From NCBI GenBank assembly GCA_038503035.1, contig JAVSML010018799.1:1-64000 (forward strand): 64,000 nucleotides of DNA, in the 5' to 3' direction. A program made the translations under genes and the position numbers. The notes below the pieces were generated by a model, which searched no databases, had not been told where the DNA came from, and was given only the letters and a program-made list of their open reading frames with translations. The number at the start of each line of letters is the position of its first letter. Positions within the stretch are counted from its first letter, which is position 1. The stretch comes from Crocodylus rhombifer. Lineage: Eukaryota; Chordata; Crocodylia; Crocodylidae. Positions 9,764 through 21,577 of the stretch are shown here, in pieces.

Positions 9764-12700
9764 CTGAAAAAGGCCGTGGCCATGCAATGCCGGTGGTGTC
9801 TTCCCCAGGCCAGGCTGGGCTGGAGCTGGCTCCAGGGAGCTCGGTGGGATGCCCGGGGGATCCTGCACCCGCTCCCTGCCTTTGCACCAGGTAAGACTGG
9901 CAGGGCCCTCCAGCCCAGCCCCATTGCAGCTGCCAGTGCAGAGACCTCCCCTCATGGAGGAGGGTGCACGCTGAGGCAGGCAGCCTGGGCATGGGGGTGC
10001 AGGTGGTGCCCGCTGGCAGTGCTCCCCCTGTCCTGCTCCTCTGACTTCCCCGCGGTTCCCTGCAGGTGCCAAGACCAGCTTCTTCCTCCGAGGGCTCCTC
10101 CCTGCAGGCCGTGCCTCCCCACTCAGGTAAGGCACAGCCACTCGGGGAGGGGGACACAAGGACTTGGGTGCTCCAGGAGGGTGCGTGCAGGGGCCTGGGT
10201 GCATGGGGGTCAGCAGCTCCCTCGGGCACTTCCCGTCCCACGGATGAAGCAATCAAGCCAGGCCATGCCCATGCTGGAGCCCCTCTCCCAGGACACCGGA
10301 ACTGGGGGGGTCCAGGCCCTTTCAGCTGGTGCCCGTGCCCTGGCTCTTCAGAGGGCCCGGCTGTGGAGCCTGTCAGCACACGGTCATGAGTTCAAATCCC
10401 CCCCAGCAGATAGGGAGTGAGGGAGACACTTGCCTAGAGCTTGTCCGGTGCCCTGCTTTCCTCATCAACCTTGCCCCATCCTGCAGGAGCTTTGTCGGCG
10501 ACCAGGGAGGACTCCAGGAGAGCGCAGCCCAGCCTGGCTCTGCCCGCCATGGCCAGATGATGCTGAGGAACGTGGCTTCTTCTGGTAAGGCCTAGCGCCG
10601 CGGGGACCTGGTACGGCAGGGGGAGCCACGGACGACTGGCCCTGGGGCTGCCAGAGGGCTCGGCCTGCTCCTGCATCCTGCCCTTCTCCCCCTCACAAGC
10701 CTCTGCCTGCCCCACAGATGCCATCCAGAAGCACCGCAAGAGCCTGCTGGACTGGTTCAGCCAACAGCCCAACGAGGAGCGGCAGTTTGGCCCCTCCTTC
10801 TCGCTGGACGCGGTGCACGTGGACCCCGTCATCCGGGAGAGCTCCCTGGAGGACATCCTGAAGCCCTCGCCCGACCCGACCGTCCAGAACCAGCTGCAGG
10901 CGCCCGACAGCCGCGTCATCGGCTTGCAGAACCTCTTTGACGCGGACGCCTGCGGGCGGCAGGTCAGGACCGTGGTGTTGTACGGCACCGTGGGCACGGG
11001 CAAGAGCACCCTCATCAAGAAGATGGTGGTGGACTGGTGCCACGGGCGCCTGCCCCGCTTCGAGGTGGTCGTGCCCTTCTCCTGCGAGGACCTGTCCCAG
11101 AGTAGCGGCCCCATCTCGCTGCAGCGCCTCATCACCAAGAAGTACCTGCACCTGCGCAAGGTGGTGCCGCACCTGGGCTCCGCCAACCTCAGCACCCTCT
11201 TCGTCCTCAACGGCCTCGAGCGCCTCAACCTGGACTTCCGCCTGGCCAGCACTGAGCTGTGCTGCGACCCCAGCGAGCCCGTGCCGCCCACCGCCATTGT
11301 GGTCAACCTGCTGAGGAATTACCTGCTGCCAGAGGTCTGCCCCATGCGCCCGTGGGGCAGAGGATGGGAGCAGTTGGGGGTGGGACGTGGGCAGACCCAC
11401 TGGGGAAACTTGCCTCGCACCACTGATGGCTCCTGTCGCCAGTGTGGTAAAGGCAGAGCCAGTGCCAGGGTCCAAGAGGGACCCCCCTGCCCTGCAGTGC
11501 TGGGAAACCCAGCCATCCTGGCTGCCTCGCTTCTCAGCCTCGAAGCCCAGGTGGAGAGGCGTGGGAGTGCCCATGGGGGGGGCGGTTTCATCCCTGAGGC
11601 AGCGTGAGCAAAACCAGCTCCGCACCCCAAAGATCAGGCCCGTATGATCCCGGGGGACCCACGGCGTTAAATCTGTGGGTGTCTGCTCTGGTTCCAGGCC
11701 AGCATCATCGTCACCACGCGCCCGTCCGCCGTGCGCCGCATCCCCAGCAAGTTCGTGGGCCGCTACGCCGAGATCTGCGGCTTCTCGGACACCCACCTCC
11801 AGAAGCTGTACTTCCAGCTGCGCCTGAGCCAGCCGGGCTGCGAGGAGGGCGGCGCGGGGGAGAACAACAACCTGGTGGAGATGCTCTCGAGGAACCTGGA
11901 GCGTCACAACCAGATCGCGGAGGCCTGCTTCCTGCCCTCCTACTGCTGGCTGGTCTGCACCACCCTGCACTTCCTCCACTACGCCCGGGCCGTGCCGCCC
12001 GCCCAGACCCTGACGGGCATCTACACCAGCTTCCTGCGGCTCAACTTCAGCGGGGAGGTGCTGGACAGCACCGACCCCACGCAGATCTCCATGATGAAGT
12101 ACGTGGCCAAGACGGTGGGCAAGCTGGCACATGAGGGGGTGACGTCACGGCAGACGTGCTTCTCGGAGGAGGACCTGCGGCGCTGCTTGGAGGGGGCCAT
12201 GAAGATGGAGAGCGAGCTCAACCTCCTCAGCATCTTCCGCAGCGATGCCTTCCGCTTCTTCCTCTCGCCCTGCGTGCAGCCGGGCAAGGAGCACACCTTC
12301 GTCTTCACCATCCCCGCCATGCAGGAGTACCTGGCTGCCCTCTACGTGGTGCTGGGCGAGAAGAAGACGCTGGGGCAGCGCGTGGGCCAGGAGGTGTCTG
12401 AGCTCATCAGCAAGGTGAGCGAGGACGTGGCCGTGGTGCTCAGCATCGTCTCCAAGGTCCTGCCTCTGCGGGTCCTGCCGCTGCTCTTCAACCTCCTCAA
12501 GATGTTCCCCCGCTACTTCCAGCGGCTGGGCAGCAAGGACCGCGACACCATCGCCCGCACCATGGCCACCGAGCTCTTCCGGGAGGAGGACTACTTCAAC
12601 GACGACGTGCTGGACCAGGTGGACTCCAGCATCCTGGGCGTGGAGGGCCCCTTGCGCCACCCCGACGATGCCTCCGACGATGAGGTCTTCGAGCTCTTCC

Positions 12701-15383
12701 CCATCTTCATGGGCGGGCTCCTCTCGCGTCGCAACCGGGCCATCCTGGAGCAGCTGGGCTGCTCCATCAAGAACCTGGCGGCCTTCGAGATCGCCAAGGC
12801 CATGAAGAAGACCGTCATCCGCAACGGCCGCAAGGGGCTGCCCCCGTCCGAGCTGATGGATTACCTCTTCTTCCTGCACGAGTTCCAGAACGAGCGCTTC
12901 GCCGCCGAGGCCGTGCGCTCCCTGCCGGCCCTCAACCTCTCCTCCGTCAAGATGACCCCGCTCAAGTGTGCCGTGCTGGCCTCCGTCCTGGGCACCACCG
13001 GGCACAAGGTGGAAGAGCTCAACCTGGCCCTGTGCCACCTCGACGCCGACAGCCTGCGGATGCTCTTCCCCGTCCTGCTGCGGTGCAAGACGCTCCAGTT
13101 GAGTCCTGCCGGGGCCGGGCTGCGCCTGCACGCCGGGGCTTGCCTGGGCTTTGCCAGTGCCGGCTGCTTGCCCGGCGCCTGGGAGCTGCCAGCGCTGGGT
13201 GAGGGGCAGGGTCATCGGTCTGATCAGGCAGAGCCCCTTGCTGATGGGAGCAGCCTGTCTGCATGCAGCTGGGCCCTGCAGAGCTCTTGCAATGGCTCCT
13301 TGGATGGGGCTTCCCCCCACCCCCACCCCACCCCAGCTTCCAGCCCCTGTTGTTTCTCGGGCTCTCCTTGTTAGATCAAAGGGCACCACAGCCCCGGCAG
13401 GCCTCTGTGCGTGATGCCGCCGGCTCTTGCACGCCTGGCGCTGCAATATCGCCTTCCCCCAGGGGGTGGCGGGCTGCCATCAGGAGAGAGGGCAAGGGGC
13501 AAGGCTGCAATCCCACTGCCTCTGCTGGGGTGGGGGGCTGCTTGGGGCTGCTTCCCATGGCAAGGACCCCCACGGTCCTCCTGTCTGTACCGCGGAGCCT
13601 TGCTGTGTCCTCTGCCTGGCTGGGCCTGGCCAGTCCTCCTGCACTGGTGTCTCCAGAGCAAGCCCCTGGCGCTGCCCACTCGCACGGTGCCCGCTGGGCC
13701 AGCGCTCAGAGGCGTCACGCGTGCAACATAGCCCACGCCCGAGAACAGGGCTGCCAGGCACGTTGGGGCGTGGGGAGCTGTGCTTTTCTGCCAGAGGGGC
13801 TGGGGGCTGGTTGGGCCCTGTGGACAGAGCTGGGAGGAGGCGCCAGGTAGGGAACCAGAGCGGATCGAGCCGAAGGGCAGGAGCGTGAAGCCGGGGATGC
13901 GCCGTGGGCAGGAAGGAGGGGGCTCTGGACCGTCAGGGCGGCCGGGGCTCCCTGGGGAGGGCGTCGCAGGGTTTCGCTGCAGTGCAGAAGCTTTGTGAAC
14001 AGGGGTTAGGTGAGGCGGTGCCTGCAGGACCCAGGAGCAGGACCCAGGCACATGGGCTGTAAAGCCCAGACCAAGGTGCCCTGCCCTGGGGCTGCCCCAG
14101 GAGACGCTGTCCTCCCCTGGGCATCACCTCCTGGCCTGGCTGCGGAGCCTGGGCCCTCGTTGGGTGGTGGGGGCAGGAAGGGTCTGCTGGCAGGGCTGGC
14201 TGACCTCTGGCTCTGCCTCAGTTTGCAGCTCAACAGCCTGGGCCCCGATGCCTGCCAGGTGATCCGGGACCTGCTCCTGCACAACAAGTGTGCGGTGAGC
14301 TCGCTGAGGTGAGCGCTGGGGCGGCAGCCCCTGCCCGGGTGTGCGGGACACGGGAGCCCCCGTCTCAGTCTCGGGTGGCGGGGAAGGCCTCTGAGCCCTG
14401 GGGCAGGAGCGGGGAAGCCCGGCCCCTCCCGCCGTGACCTGCCCGCTCCCCCCAGGCTCTCCGACAACCCGCTGATGGAGCAGGGGGCGCAGCACCTGGC
14501 CGGGGCCATCGCCGGCAACCGCTCGCTGAGGCACCTGTCGCTGCTGCACACCTCGCTGGGGGACCGCGGCGTGGCGCTCGTGGCCCGCAGCCTGGCCCAG
14601 AACCAGCACCTGCAGGAGCTCAACGTGGGCTACAACGCGGTGACGGACGAGGCGGCCCTGGGGCTGGTGGAGGTGGCCAAGCAGCACCCGACGCTGGATA
14701 AAGTGCAGTGAGTCCCCAGGCTCCTTCTCTCCCGCTCAGCCTAGGCCCCGCGGCCCCCCCCCCGGGAGCACTCCTAGGCCAGCTGCCCCTTCTGGTGCCC
14801 CCTTGTTGCCCCTTGCTTGGGGCTGAGCTACCAGTTGCCCCTCATTAGCTACTGCCCCCAGCCCCACAATCTCCCTGGCCCCACTCCTCTCCCGCGGGGC
14901 CCTGTCGATGGCCCATCTCCTTCCCCAGGGCTGCGAGGACTGCACCCGACATCCCCCTTGCCCTGCCATCTTGCTCCGCTGGCCCGTCTCCTTCCCGGGG
15001 GCCCCAAGGGCGGCGTCTGGCGCTCCCCCCGACCTCACCTCACCCTGCCGTCCTGCTCCCCCAGCCTGTACTTCAACGAGATCAGCGAGGAGGGCAAGCG
15101 GGCGCTGCAGGGCCTGCGCATGGACCGCGACGGCGTCAAGGTGCTGGTGTTCCTCACCGTGGGCGCGGACGTGTCCAGCTACTGGCGCCACATCCTGAGC
15201 GTGGCCCGGACGAACCTGCCCGTGTGGGACCGCGACCGCGTGCAGCAGCACCTGGCCCTGCTGCTGCAGGACCTGCAGAGCAGCCGGCGCCAGACCCGCA
15301 ACCTCTGGAAGAAGGCCAAGCTGTGGCGGGTGGAGCGTGAGGTCAAGGGGATGCTGGGCAAGATCCAGCAGGGGGCGCTCTGA
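9764..15383 (+). CDS. NLRX1: NLR family member X1, mitochondrial (complete, 980 aa)
   Basis: Coding segments: 9782-9890, 10066-10126, 10487-10584, 10718-11334, 11698-13097, 14222-14308, 14456-14707 and 15065-15383; phases agree throughout and the total is 980 codons plus TGA (human 975, from memory). The first exon begins at 9764; the ATG at 9782 has a GCC context. Three small exons encode an Arg- and Trp-rich, acid-poor leader ([16 protein letters not shown]...) consistent with mitochondrial import. The NACHT domain follows: Walker [10 protein letters not shown] at residues 179-187 and a Walker B-like LFVLNGLE at 250-257 with Asn where Asp is usual. C-terminal leucine-rich repeats ([66 protein letters not shown]) and a helical tail end it. 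NLRX1 is reported to restrain MAVS and NF-kB signalling and to act on ROS and autophagy at mitochondria. Exon 5 alone holds 1400 coding bases, nearly all with C or G at third positions. Confidence 0.96.
9782..10584 (+). other. NLRX1: NLRX1 exons 1-3: mitochondrial targeting leader
   Basis: Three short exons (109 coding, 61 and 98 bases) joined in phases 1 and 2 encode residues 1-89 before the conserved [14 protein letters not shown] block. Arg is frequent and acidic residues are rare up to about residue 60; stretches such as [19 protein letters not shown] match the human leader loosely in length and pattern. The last exon ends in [13 protein letters not shown], aligning with human GRHGRLFPSASAT. 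These exons would be easy for automatic annotation to miss. Confidence 0.85.
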
Positions 15384-16078
15384 GCCCCGCCCGGCCCTCG
15401 CAGGCCTGTGGGGGTGGCGCGGGGAGGCTCCCGCAGTGCCATGAGTTTGTGAGGCCTCAGCTCAGCTGCAGCTCCGGAGAGCAGAGAGGTCACGGCAGCT
15501 CCCTGCCACGCTCCACACGGTGCTGTTGTGCCCACCTTGGGGCTCTGCCCTCGCCCACACCCTCACGTGCCTCGTGGCCAGACCTGGTGCTAGAGAAACA
15601 CCTCCCCTCCCTCTTCCCCAGCGTTCAGTCTTGCTGCGCGGTCCCCGGACCAGGCTTCATGTGATGGCATCATGAGTCCCGGGGGTAGCCCGGTAGCCAT
15701 AACCCTGCTCCCCTGGGCTGCCCCATGAGCCCAGCTGGTGCCCGCTTGCCCAGCGCCCGCTACCCCTCACCATGCTGCAGCTGAGCTCGGTAGGGGCTGG
15801 GCATGGCACTGGCCCCTGGGCTGCCAGGTGGGCAGAGGTCCCGAGGAAGGGGGCTGGGGCTGGGGCTGGGGCCGGGCCCTACTTTGTACCAACCCACCTC
15901 CAACTTGAGCTGTCCTGAGAGTCCTTGAAACAGCAGCCCCTGGCCGGGCTGAGCCAATATCCAGGCGTGCGCCCGTGCCCAGCTCCGCTCCGCATCCTGT
16001 ATAGACCGGGGCAGCATATGGCCCACGGGGGGAAGGCCTGGGAAGGGCAGGAGTGGTGCTGGATGAGGCCTGCGTGTC

Positions 16079-16084
16079 ATTAAA
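16079..16084 (+). terminator. candidate NLRX1 poly(A) signal ATTAAA
   Basis: ATTAAA about 700 bases past the NLRX1 stop and 550 bases before the first PDZD3 exon. It is the first canonical-variant signal I see in the interval; no strong GT-rich element follows at once. Confidence 0.4.
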
Positions 16085-16631
16085 ACTAAGCCACGGTGCT
16101 TCCACTGCATGCGTTATCCCAAACCCGCTCTGTTCAGCTGCCCGCGGGGTCCCAGTGGCGGGATGGGGTGGCTGCTCTGGGTTGGCTGGGGGAAGGGGCT
16201 GCCCTGCTGTGAGGGGCTGTGGGGGACATGGGGCTTCAGAGGCTGTTGCGGGGGCTGGAGCAGTGTGGGGGCAGGATGGGCTCGGGCAGGAGGAGCCTGC
16301 TGGGTGAGGCAGCTCCCAGCGCGGTGCGGGCGCTGGGGAGGGACCTGGGCATCTCGTCGCCTCTGGGCTCCGCTCCAGGTCACCCCTCGGCAGGCTGGGA
16401 GCAGGGGCTGACGCCTGGGTTTCAGCCCTGCTCTGCCTAGGCCGTGCTGGGTGGAGCGGGTTCACCTGAGCTGGGGATAAGCTGGCAGCTCCCCAGTGGG
16501 CGTGAGCGATGGGGCGCGGAGACTCGGGGCAGTTTAACCATTAAACCCTGGCGTCTTGGAGGAGGCAGAGGGCTGGGCCTGCCACTTCACACTGGACCTT
16601 GCCCCCTTCTCCCCCAGCTCTCCCACAAGCC

Positions 16632-19600
16632 ATGAAGCAGACGGGAGGTGAGCTGGGGCCGGGGGCATGGGTGAGGGGCTAGCTCGGTCGCAGCTGCAGC
16701 CGCCTCCTTGGCAGGAGGGTCTGGGCTTGCTCCTGCAGAAATGGGTGGGGGGCTCCAGGCAGACAGTTCCCCCACCGCACAGACCAAGGGGTCCCCTGGG
16801 GAACTTGGAGAGGCCTCCCTGGGTAACACCCGGGGGCTAATCTGGCATCCAAACCTGGCCCCTTTCCTAGGGTGCCACCCTCCTCCTAAATCTCCTCTGA
16901 TCCACAGTGGCCTATAGCGGAGACCCACCCCCACCGCCCAGCTCTGGGCCCCAGCTGCTCCTCTCTGCTCACGGTAGCCCAGGCTCACGCTTGCTGGCTC
17001 CCCCATCCTCAGTTTGGCTGGCTGCTGCAGCACGGGGCTGGGTCATGAGTCCCAGGCGGACCGGGGCGAGCGGGTGGCCCCCAGGGTCCCCGTGCTGTCC
17101 GTGCTGCTGCCTTAGCACTTGCTGGCTGGAGCCGTGGCGGGGCTGAGACTTTCGGGGCTGCCCCAGCCCTGCACTAAGCCGCGATACGCTGCTGCGGAGG
17201 CCAGAGGTGCCGGCAGTCATTGGGCTGGGGAAATGGAGCGTGTGTATGTACATGCATGTGCCTGCATGCCAGGGCACGTCGCACCAGTGTCCCTCCTGCC
17301 CGCAGCTCTGCAGGTCTCCCCACGCAGACAGACCATACCCGGCCATCCCCTGGGTTGGGCTGTGGATCTGGACCAGGGTGGAGAGCTCCCTGGGCTGGTT
17401 TTGTGCCCAACTAGATTGCACTCAGCTTGCTGCCCTGGACAGGCCGGGAGAGGGGGCCAAGCTGGCTGCGGTTGTGACAAGCTGCCAGTCTGACCCCAGC
17501 CTTCCCTTCGCAGGCCTCGAGGACACCAAGGACCTAGTCCTGTAAGTGCCAGCTGCTCCCACACCTCAGCTCTGGGGTCCCCTATAGCACCGCACAGGGG
17601 GGACGACCCTTCCACGGCCATGTGGGTCTTTGCAGCTGCTAGGGCCAGTGCAAGCCACGGGCCTGGCGGGGACCCTGGATCGCTGCAGGCACTGCAGGAG
17701 CTGGGGGGACCTGTTGGGCTGGGCCACGGGGCAGGCACAGGATCTAGGGCTCCAGCCTGGCTTCCCATCTTGTCCTCGCAGGAAGTTCACGTTCAACCCC
17801 AAGGACGGGATTGACAACCCAGCTCTGTCGCTGGCTGAGGACACAGGTAAGAGCCTCTGGGGTGGCCTGGCAGCACGGAGACGGGACAGCGGCCCAGTGG
17901 CGAGCTTGGACTGTCTGGCCCCTGCCAGCTCCATCCTCTCTTATTTGGACTCTGGGCATGAACAAACGCAGACCACGCAGACCAGCCCTGCAGGATCACA
18001 CCAGGGCATACTTGCACGGACACTCACGTGCTGCGTGCACACGGCGACCCGGGCAGGGCTGGATGTGTTCTGGACTATGGGAATATATGAGCCTACCACT
18101 CAGGTTGCCCACAGCTGCATCTGTGCCAAGACATGGGCAAGCAAGGCTATGGGTGCTCACGTATGCACGGGGCACGGGACATGCAGGCACATGTCAGCCG
18201 GAGGGAGCGGACTGAGATCCCCCAGGGCAGGACTGCAGCGTCCAGTCCTTGCATCCCTGCAGGCCCCCATGGCCTGCCGGCCCCTGCTCAGGGTTGGGGG
18301 CAGGCTGGGCACCATACCACGCTCCCTGCCTCTGCTCCCCTGCAGACAGGGACAACGAGGGACAGCCCCGCTTCTACCTGCTGAGCCGCAGCCCCAGTGA
18401 AATCTTTGGCTTCTACCTGCGCACGGAGCTGGGGCACCCCGGGCACGTCATCCGACAGCTGGAGCCGGGGGGGGCCAGCCCAGCGCCAGGGCCTGAAGGA
18501 TGGCGACCGGCTCCTGCAGGTCAACGGTGAGGACGTGGACAGCATGGAGCACCTGAGGGTATGCCGGAGGCTTGCGGGGCTGGGGGGAGGTTGCATTGCT
18601 CTGCAGCTGGAGGGCCCCCTGAGCCTGGAGGCTCCAGAACCCCCTGCCCCAGCTTCCAGGCATTGCTTCAAATCCATTAGCCCCAGAAACAAGTTTGCTG
18701 GGTCTCAGCCCAGCTCCCAGAAGCCAGCCCTCCCCCTGATGCTCCGTGGCCCTGGCTGCCTGCCCCCACCGGGAAGCCCATGGTATCAGCCATGGGGCAG
18801 CGGCCCTAGGAGCGCCCCTCCAGGGCAGGACTGAACTCCCAGGCGTGGCAAGGCTGGGAGGTGAGCCTGGTCCTTGTCCCTGGTGAGTGGTGCCCCTGGC
18901 CCCAGTGGCAGGACTGACTGCGAAAGGGGCTCCGTGGCAGGTGGTGCAGAAGATCAAGGCCAGTGGGACCCGGGTGTCCGTGACTGTGCTGGACGGCAGC
19001 ACCTACAAGGTGGCGAAGACCCTGGGCAGGGATGTGGGCGCGATGCTGCCGGGCATCGCAAGACCGCGTCTCTGCTACATCACCAAGGACAAGAGCAGCT
19101 TTGGCTTCAGCGTGTCTGCTCCAGAAGGTAACGGGGGCTGCGGGGCACTGCCGGCACCTCCTGTGCTTCAGCTCTGGTCCCCAGGCTGTGCTTCCCCGCT
19201 GCCGTGCCGGTAGGAGCCGACGTTACCCCCGGTTCTGCAACCCCGCAGGTGTGAAGGGCACGTTCCGGCTGTCCGTGGTGCATGACGGGCCGGCCGAGAG
19301 GGCAGGGGTGCCTGATGGCTCCTGGCTCCTGGAGCTCAACGGGGCCAGCGTGAAGAACTGCTCCTACGCTCAGCTCAGCCGGAAGGTACCTGCCCCGCGT
19401 GGAGGCTGTGCCACGGGGAAGATGCCTTGAGTGTTGTCTCCCTCCTGCCTTCCCTGCCTCTGCCCTGCCCCTTGGCTGCTGCTCTGACCCCCGCCCTGGG
19501 CAGCCGCTAAGGGCCCCTGCTACCCACCTCCCCTCCTCCCTGTCCCCTTCTGCATCCGTCCTTTCCCGTTCCCACGGCTGGTGTTCCCCAGCCCCAGCCA

Positions 19601-20675
19601 CGTCACCCTAGGTCTGAGGTCCAGGCGCCAGCTCAGCGCCAGGTACCAGGCAGCCTTGGGGCCAAAAGTCCCTTGTCCTGAAGTCCCCCTGACCAAATCC
19701 CCCCTCGGGTACAGGCTGCTGTGGGTGTTCAATGCAGGCACTACGCTCGGGCCTGTCTGGCAGGGGGCACGAGGGGCTGTGAACCCCATCCGCAGGCTCC
19801 CATCAGGCTCACTCTGCTCCTTCCCCCCGCCCAGCTGAAGCAGAGTGGGGGCCAGGTGACGCTGCTGGTGCTGGACGCGGCAGACGAGGAGCTGTGCCGC
19901 CGCCGGGGCCTGCGGGTCACGGCCGCCATGGCCGATGCCTCCCGCCTGCCCTTCCGGGTTAGGAAGCTGCACATGGTGAAGGGCCCCAAGGGCTACGGGT
20001 TCCTGCTCCAGGAGGAGCCAGGCTGCAGCACGGGCATCGGTAAGGGGCTGGTGGCGGGAGCAGAGGGCTGGGATCCAGGGGCAGCCGGGCTCAACCCTGA
20101 CACTGGCTGTGTGGGGGGCCCTGGGCATGTCCCTCCTTCCTTCATGCCTCAGTTTCCCCCTCTCCAACCTCCCTCCAAGGGGACGCTGGTGCATGGGTGC
20201 CTTTGGGTTGTCTCTCTCTGTTCTCCCCACACCCTCCAGGGCAGTTCCTGCGGGAGGTGGATGTGGGGCTGCCGGCTGAGCGGGCAGGCATGAGGGAGGG
20301 CGACCGGCTGCTGGCGGTGAATGGCAAGAGCGTGGAGGAGCTGGACCACCAGCAGATTGTGCTGCTCATCCGGGCCAGCGGCCCCCAGGTGACGCTGCTG
20401 GTCATCGACGCCCAAGGAAATGCCTTCTTCAATGCAGTACGTCCCAAGGGGCTGGCCACGTGGTCCCAGCCCTGTGGGGTCACCAGTGCCCCTGGCAGAG
20501 GGGGCCGGGGCATATCTCCAGCCAAGCCCCTTGGCTCTTCCAGATAGGGCTGTCCCCGCTGCTCTTCTACGAGGACCAGGATGCTGCATCGGGCACTCAT
20601 GCCTCCTCTCCCGGCCTGCCCCACACCCCCTGCCACAACCCCCATGCTGGGGGGCCACAGGACATCACCACGCAG
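16632..20675 (+). CDS. PDZD3: PDZ domain-containing scaffold PDZD3 / NHERF4, PDZ1-PDZ3 (frame broken in exon 4)
   Basis: Exons 16618-16647 (ATG 16632), 17514-17541, 17782-17846, 18346-18558, 18941-19127, 19249-19385, 19835-20039, 20240-20436 and 20544-20675 have GT-AG borders and matching phases apart from exon 4. Three PDZ domains are clear. PDZ1 has binding loop IFGF, PDZ2 SFGF and PDZ3 GYGF; each has the later GDRLLxVNG or DGSWLLELNG strand. The linker KFTFNPKDGIDNPALSLAED and the post-PDZ3 IGLSPLLFYED match human PDZD3 (KDGIDNP and RLSPLLF, from memory). PDZD3 is an apical scaffold that binds transporters and guanylyl cyclase C in gut and kidney. In PDZ1 a run of eight G at 18467-18474 puts LEPGG out of frame with PAQRQGLKDGDRLLQVNG; seven G would restore phase. 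Human has a fourth PDZ domain that I do not find here. Confidence 0.9.
18467..18474 (+). other. PDZD3: one-base frame break in PDZD3 exon 4 (G8 run)
   Basis: Exon 4 is 213 bases. With two bases completing the codon from exon 3, the remainder is one base too long to meet exon 5 in phase 0. Both sides of the G run encode PDZ1 sequence, but in different frames. A homopolymer length error in the assembly is the simplest explanation; a real polymorphism or disabling mutation is possible. Confidence 0.85.
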
Positions 20676-20970
20676 GTAATAGCACCTGACAGGGGCAGCT
20701 CCAGGACTGTGCCCAGCCCAGCCCCACCTGGCCCCTCTGAGAGCGTGGATGCCCAGCCTCATACCCGGATCTGCCCTCCTGCCCCCAACTGATTTCCCAG
20801 CTTGAGCTGCTGCAGTGTGTGGGGGCCTCGGTTTGGGAGCTAGGACTCCTGGGTGCTGTTCGTCCCAGGGCAGTCTGGGGTCAGAGCCAGAGGGTCCCTG
20901 CCTCGCCCACCAGTGGGTCACCCTGGAGAGGGGCAGGGGGGTTTCTGAGCTGCGGGCCTGCTCTCCCCAG

Positions 20971-21577
20971 GCAGTTCTGGGGGCAGCCGGGGACGCAGTG
21001 ACCCTGGTCAGGGGCAGGAAGGTGGAGCAGCAGGCGGCAGAGAGCCGCCCCCAGTTGATGCTCCCAGAGGGGGAGCAGGGCGGATGCCGCAGCTCCTGGG
21101 ACCCCGACCTCCTTGCTGCGGCTAAGCGTGCCCACGCTGGGGAGGCTGCTGCTGGGACCGTGACCCTGCTGCTGGGGTCTGGGCAGGTTAGTGTGGGAAG
21201 CCCAGACCCCTCCTGCTACTCCAGATCCCCCGCACGTGCATTACCCCGGGGCAAGGGGCTCTGCGGAGGGTGCGGAGCCGGGGGGGCCTGGGCAGCCCCC
21301 GGCTGCAGCCATGGTGTCTGAGACTTAGCAGCTCTCACCTGGTGAGAAGGCTGTCCTCAGAAGTGGGAAGGGGACAAGTCTCCAAGCAGAGGGGGATTGG
21401 GTCATGCCAGGGCTTTCGGTTCCTCTGCTCCTGCCCCTTCCCCTTCCCCAGCTGAAGCACAGCCCTGCGCTGCCCAGCAGGGCTCTGGGGCAGGTGGAGC
21501 TGCTGGGGCTGCCCTTCCTCTGTGCCATGCAGGCATCACCGTGGGAGGGCCCAAAGGAGATGAGTCAGTCGCTGTAG
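20971..21577 (+). CDS. tentative 3' coding exons of PDZD3
   Basis: After the donor at 20676 a pyrimidine-rich acceptor ends at 20970. The frame continues in phase 0 to a donor after 21186 (GCAG|GTTAGT), and a third pyrimidine-rich acceptor ends at 21451, leading to a stop TAG at 21575-21577. The frame contains GDAVTLVRG and GTVTLLLGSG, both like the last strand of a PDZ domain, but no carboxylate-binding GF loop or GD..L.VNG strand. If the donor at 20676 is ignored, the frame ends with TGA at 20790-20792. I cannot choose between these ends. Confidence 0.3.

Noticed and set aside
9258..10379. 373-aa minus-strand frame over the NLRX1 5' region
   Set aside because: Low-complexity Gly/Pro/Ala/Ser composition expected from GC-rich DNA; overlaps well-supported NLRX1 exons on the other strand.
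10693..12132. 479-aa open frame on the minus strand
   Set aside because: Also antisense to NLRX1 exons 4 and 5 and runs through the intron between them; same codon-bias effect.
12145..13446. 433-aa open frame on the minus strand across NLRX1 exon 5
   Set aside because: Antisense shadow of a long exon with C or G at nearly every third position, which removes stop codons; it is Leu/Glu/His/Gly-rich without domain features, and the plus strand is clearly NLRX1.
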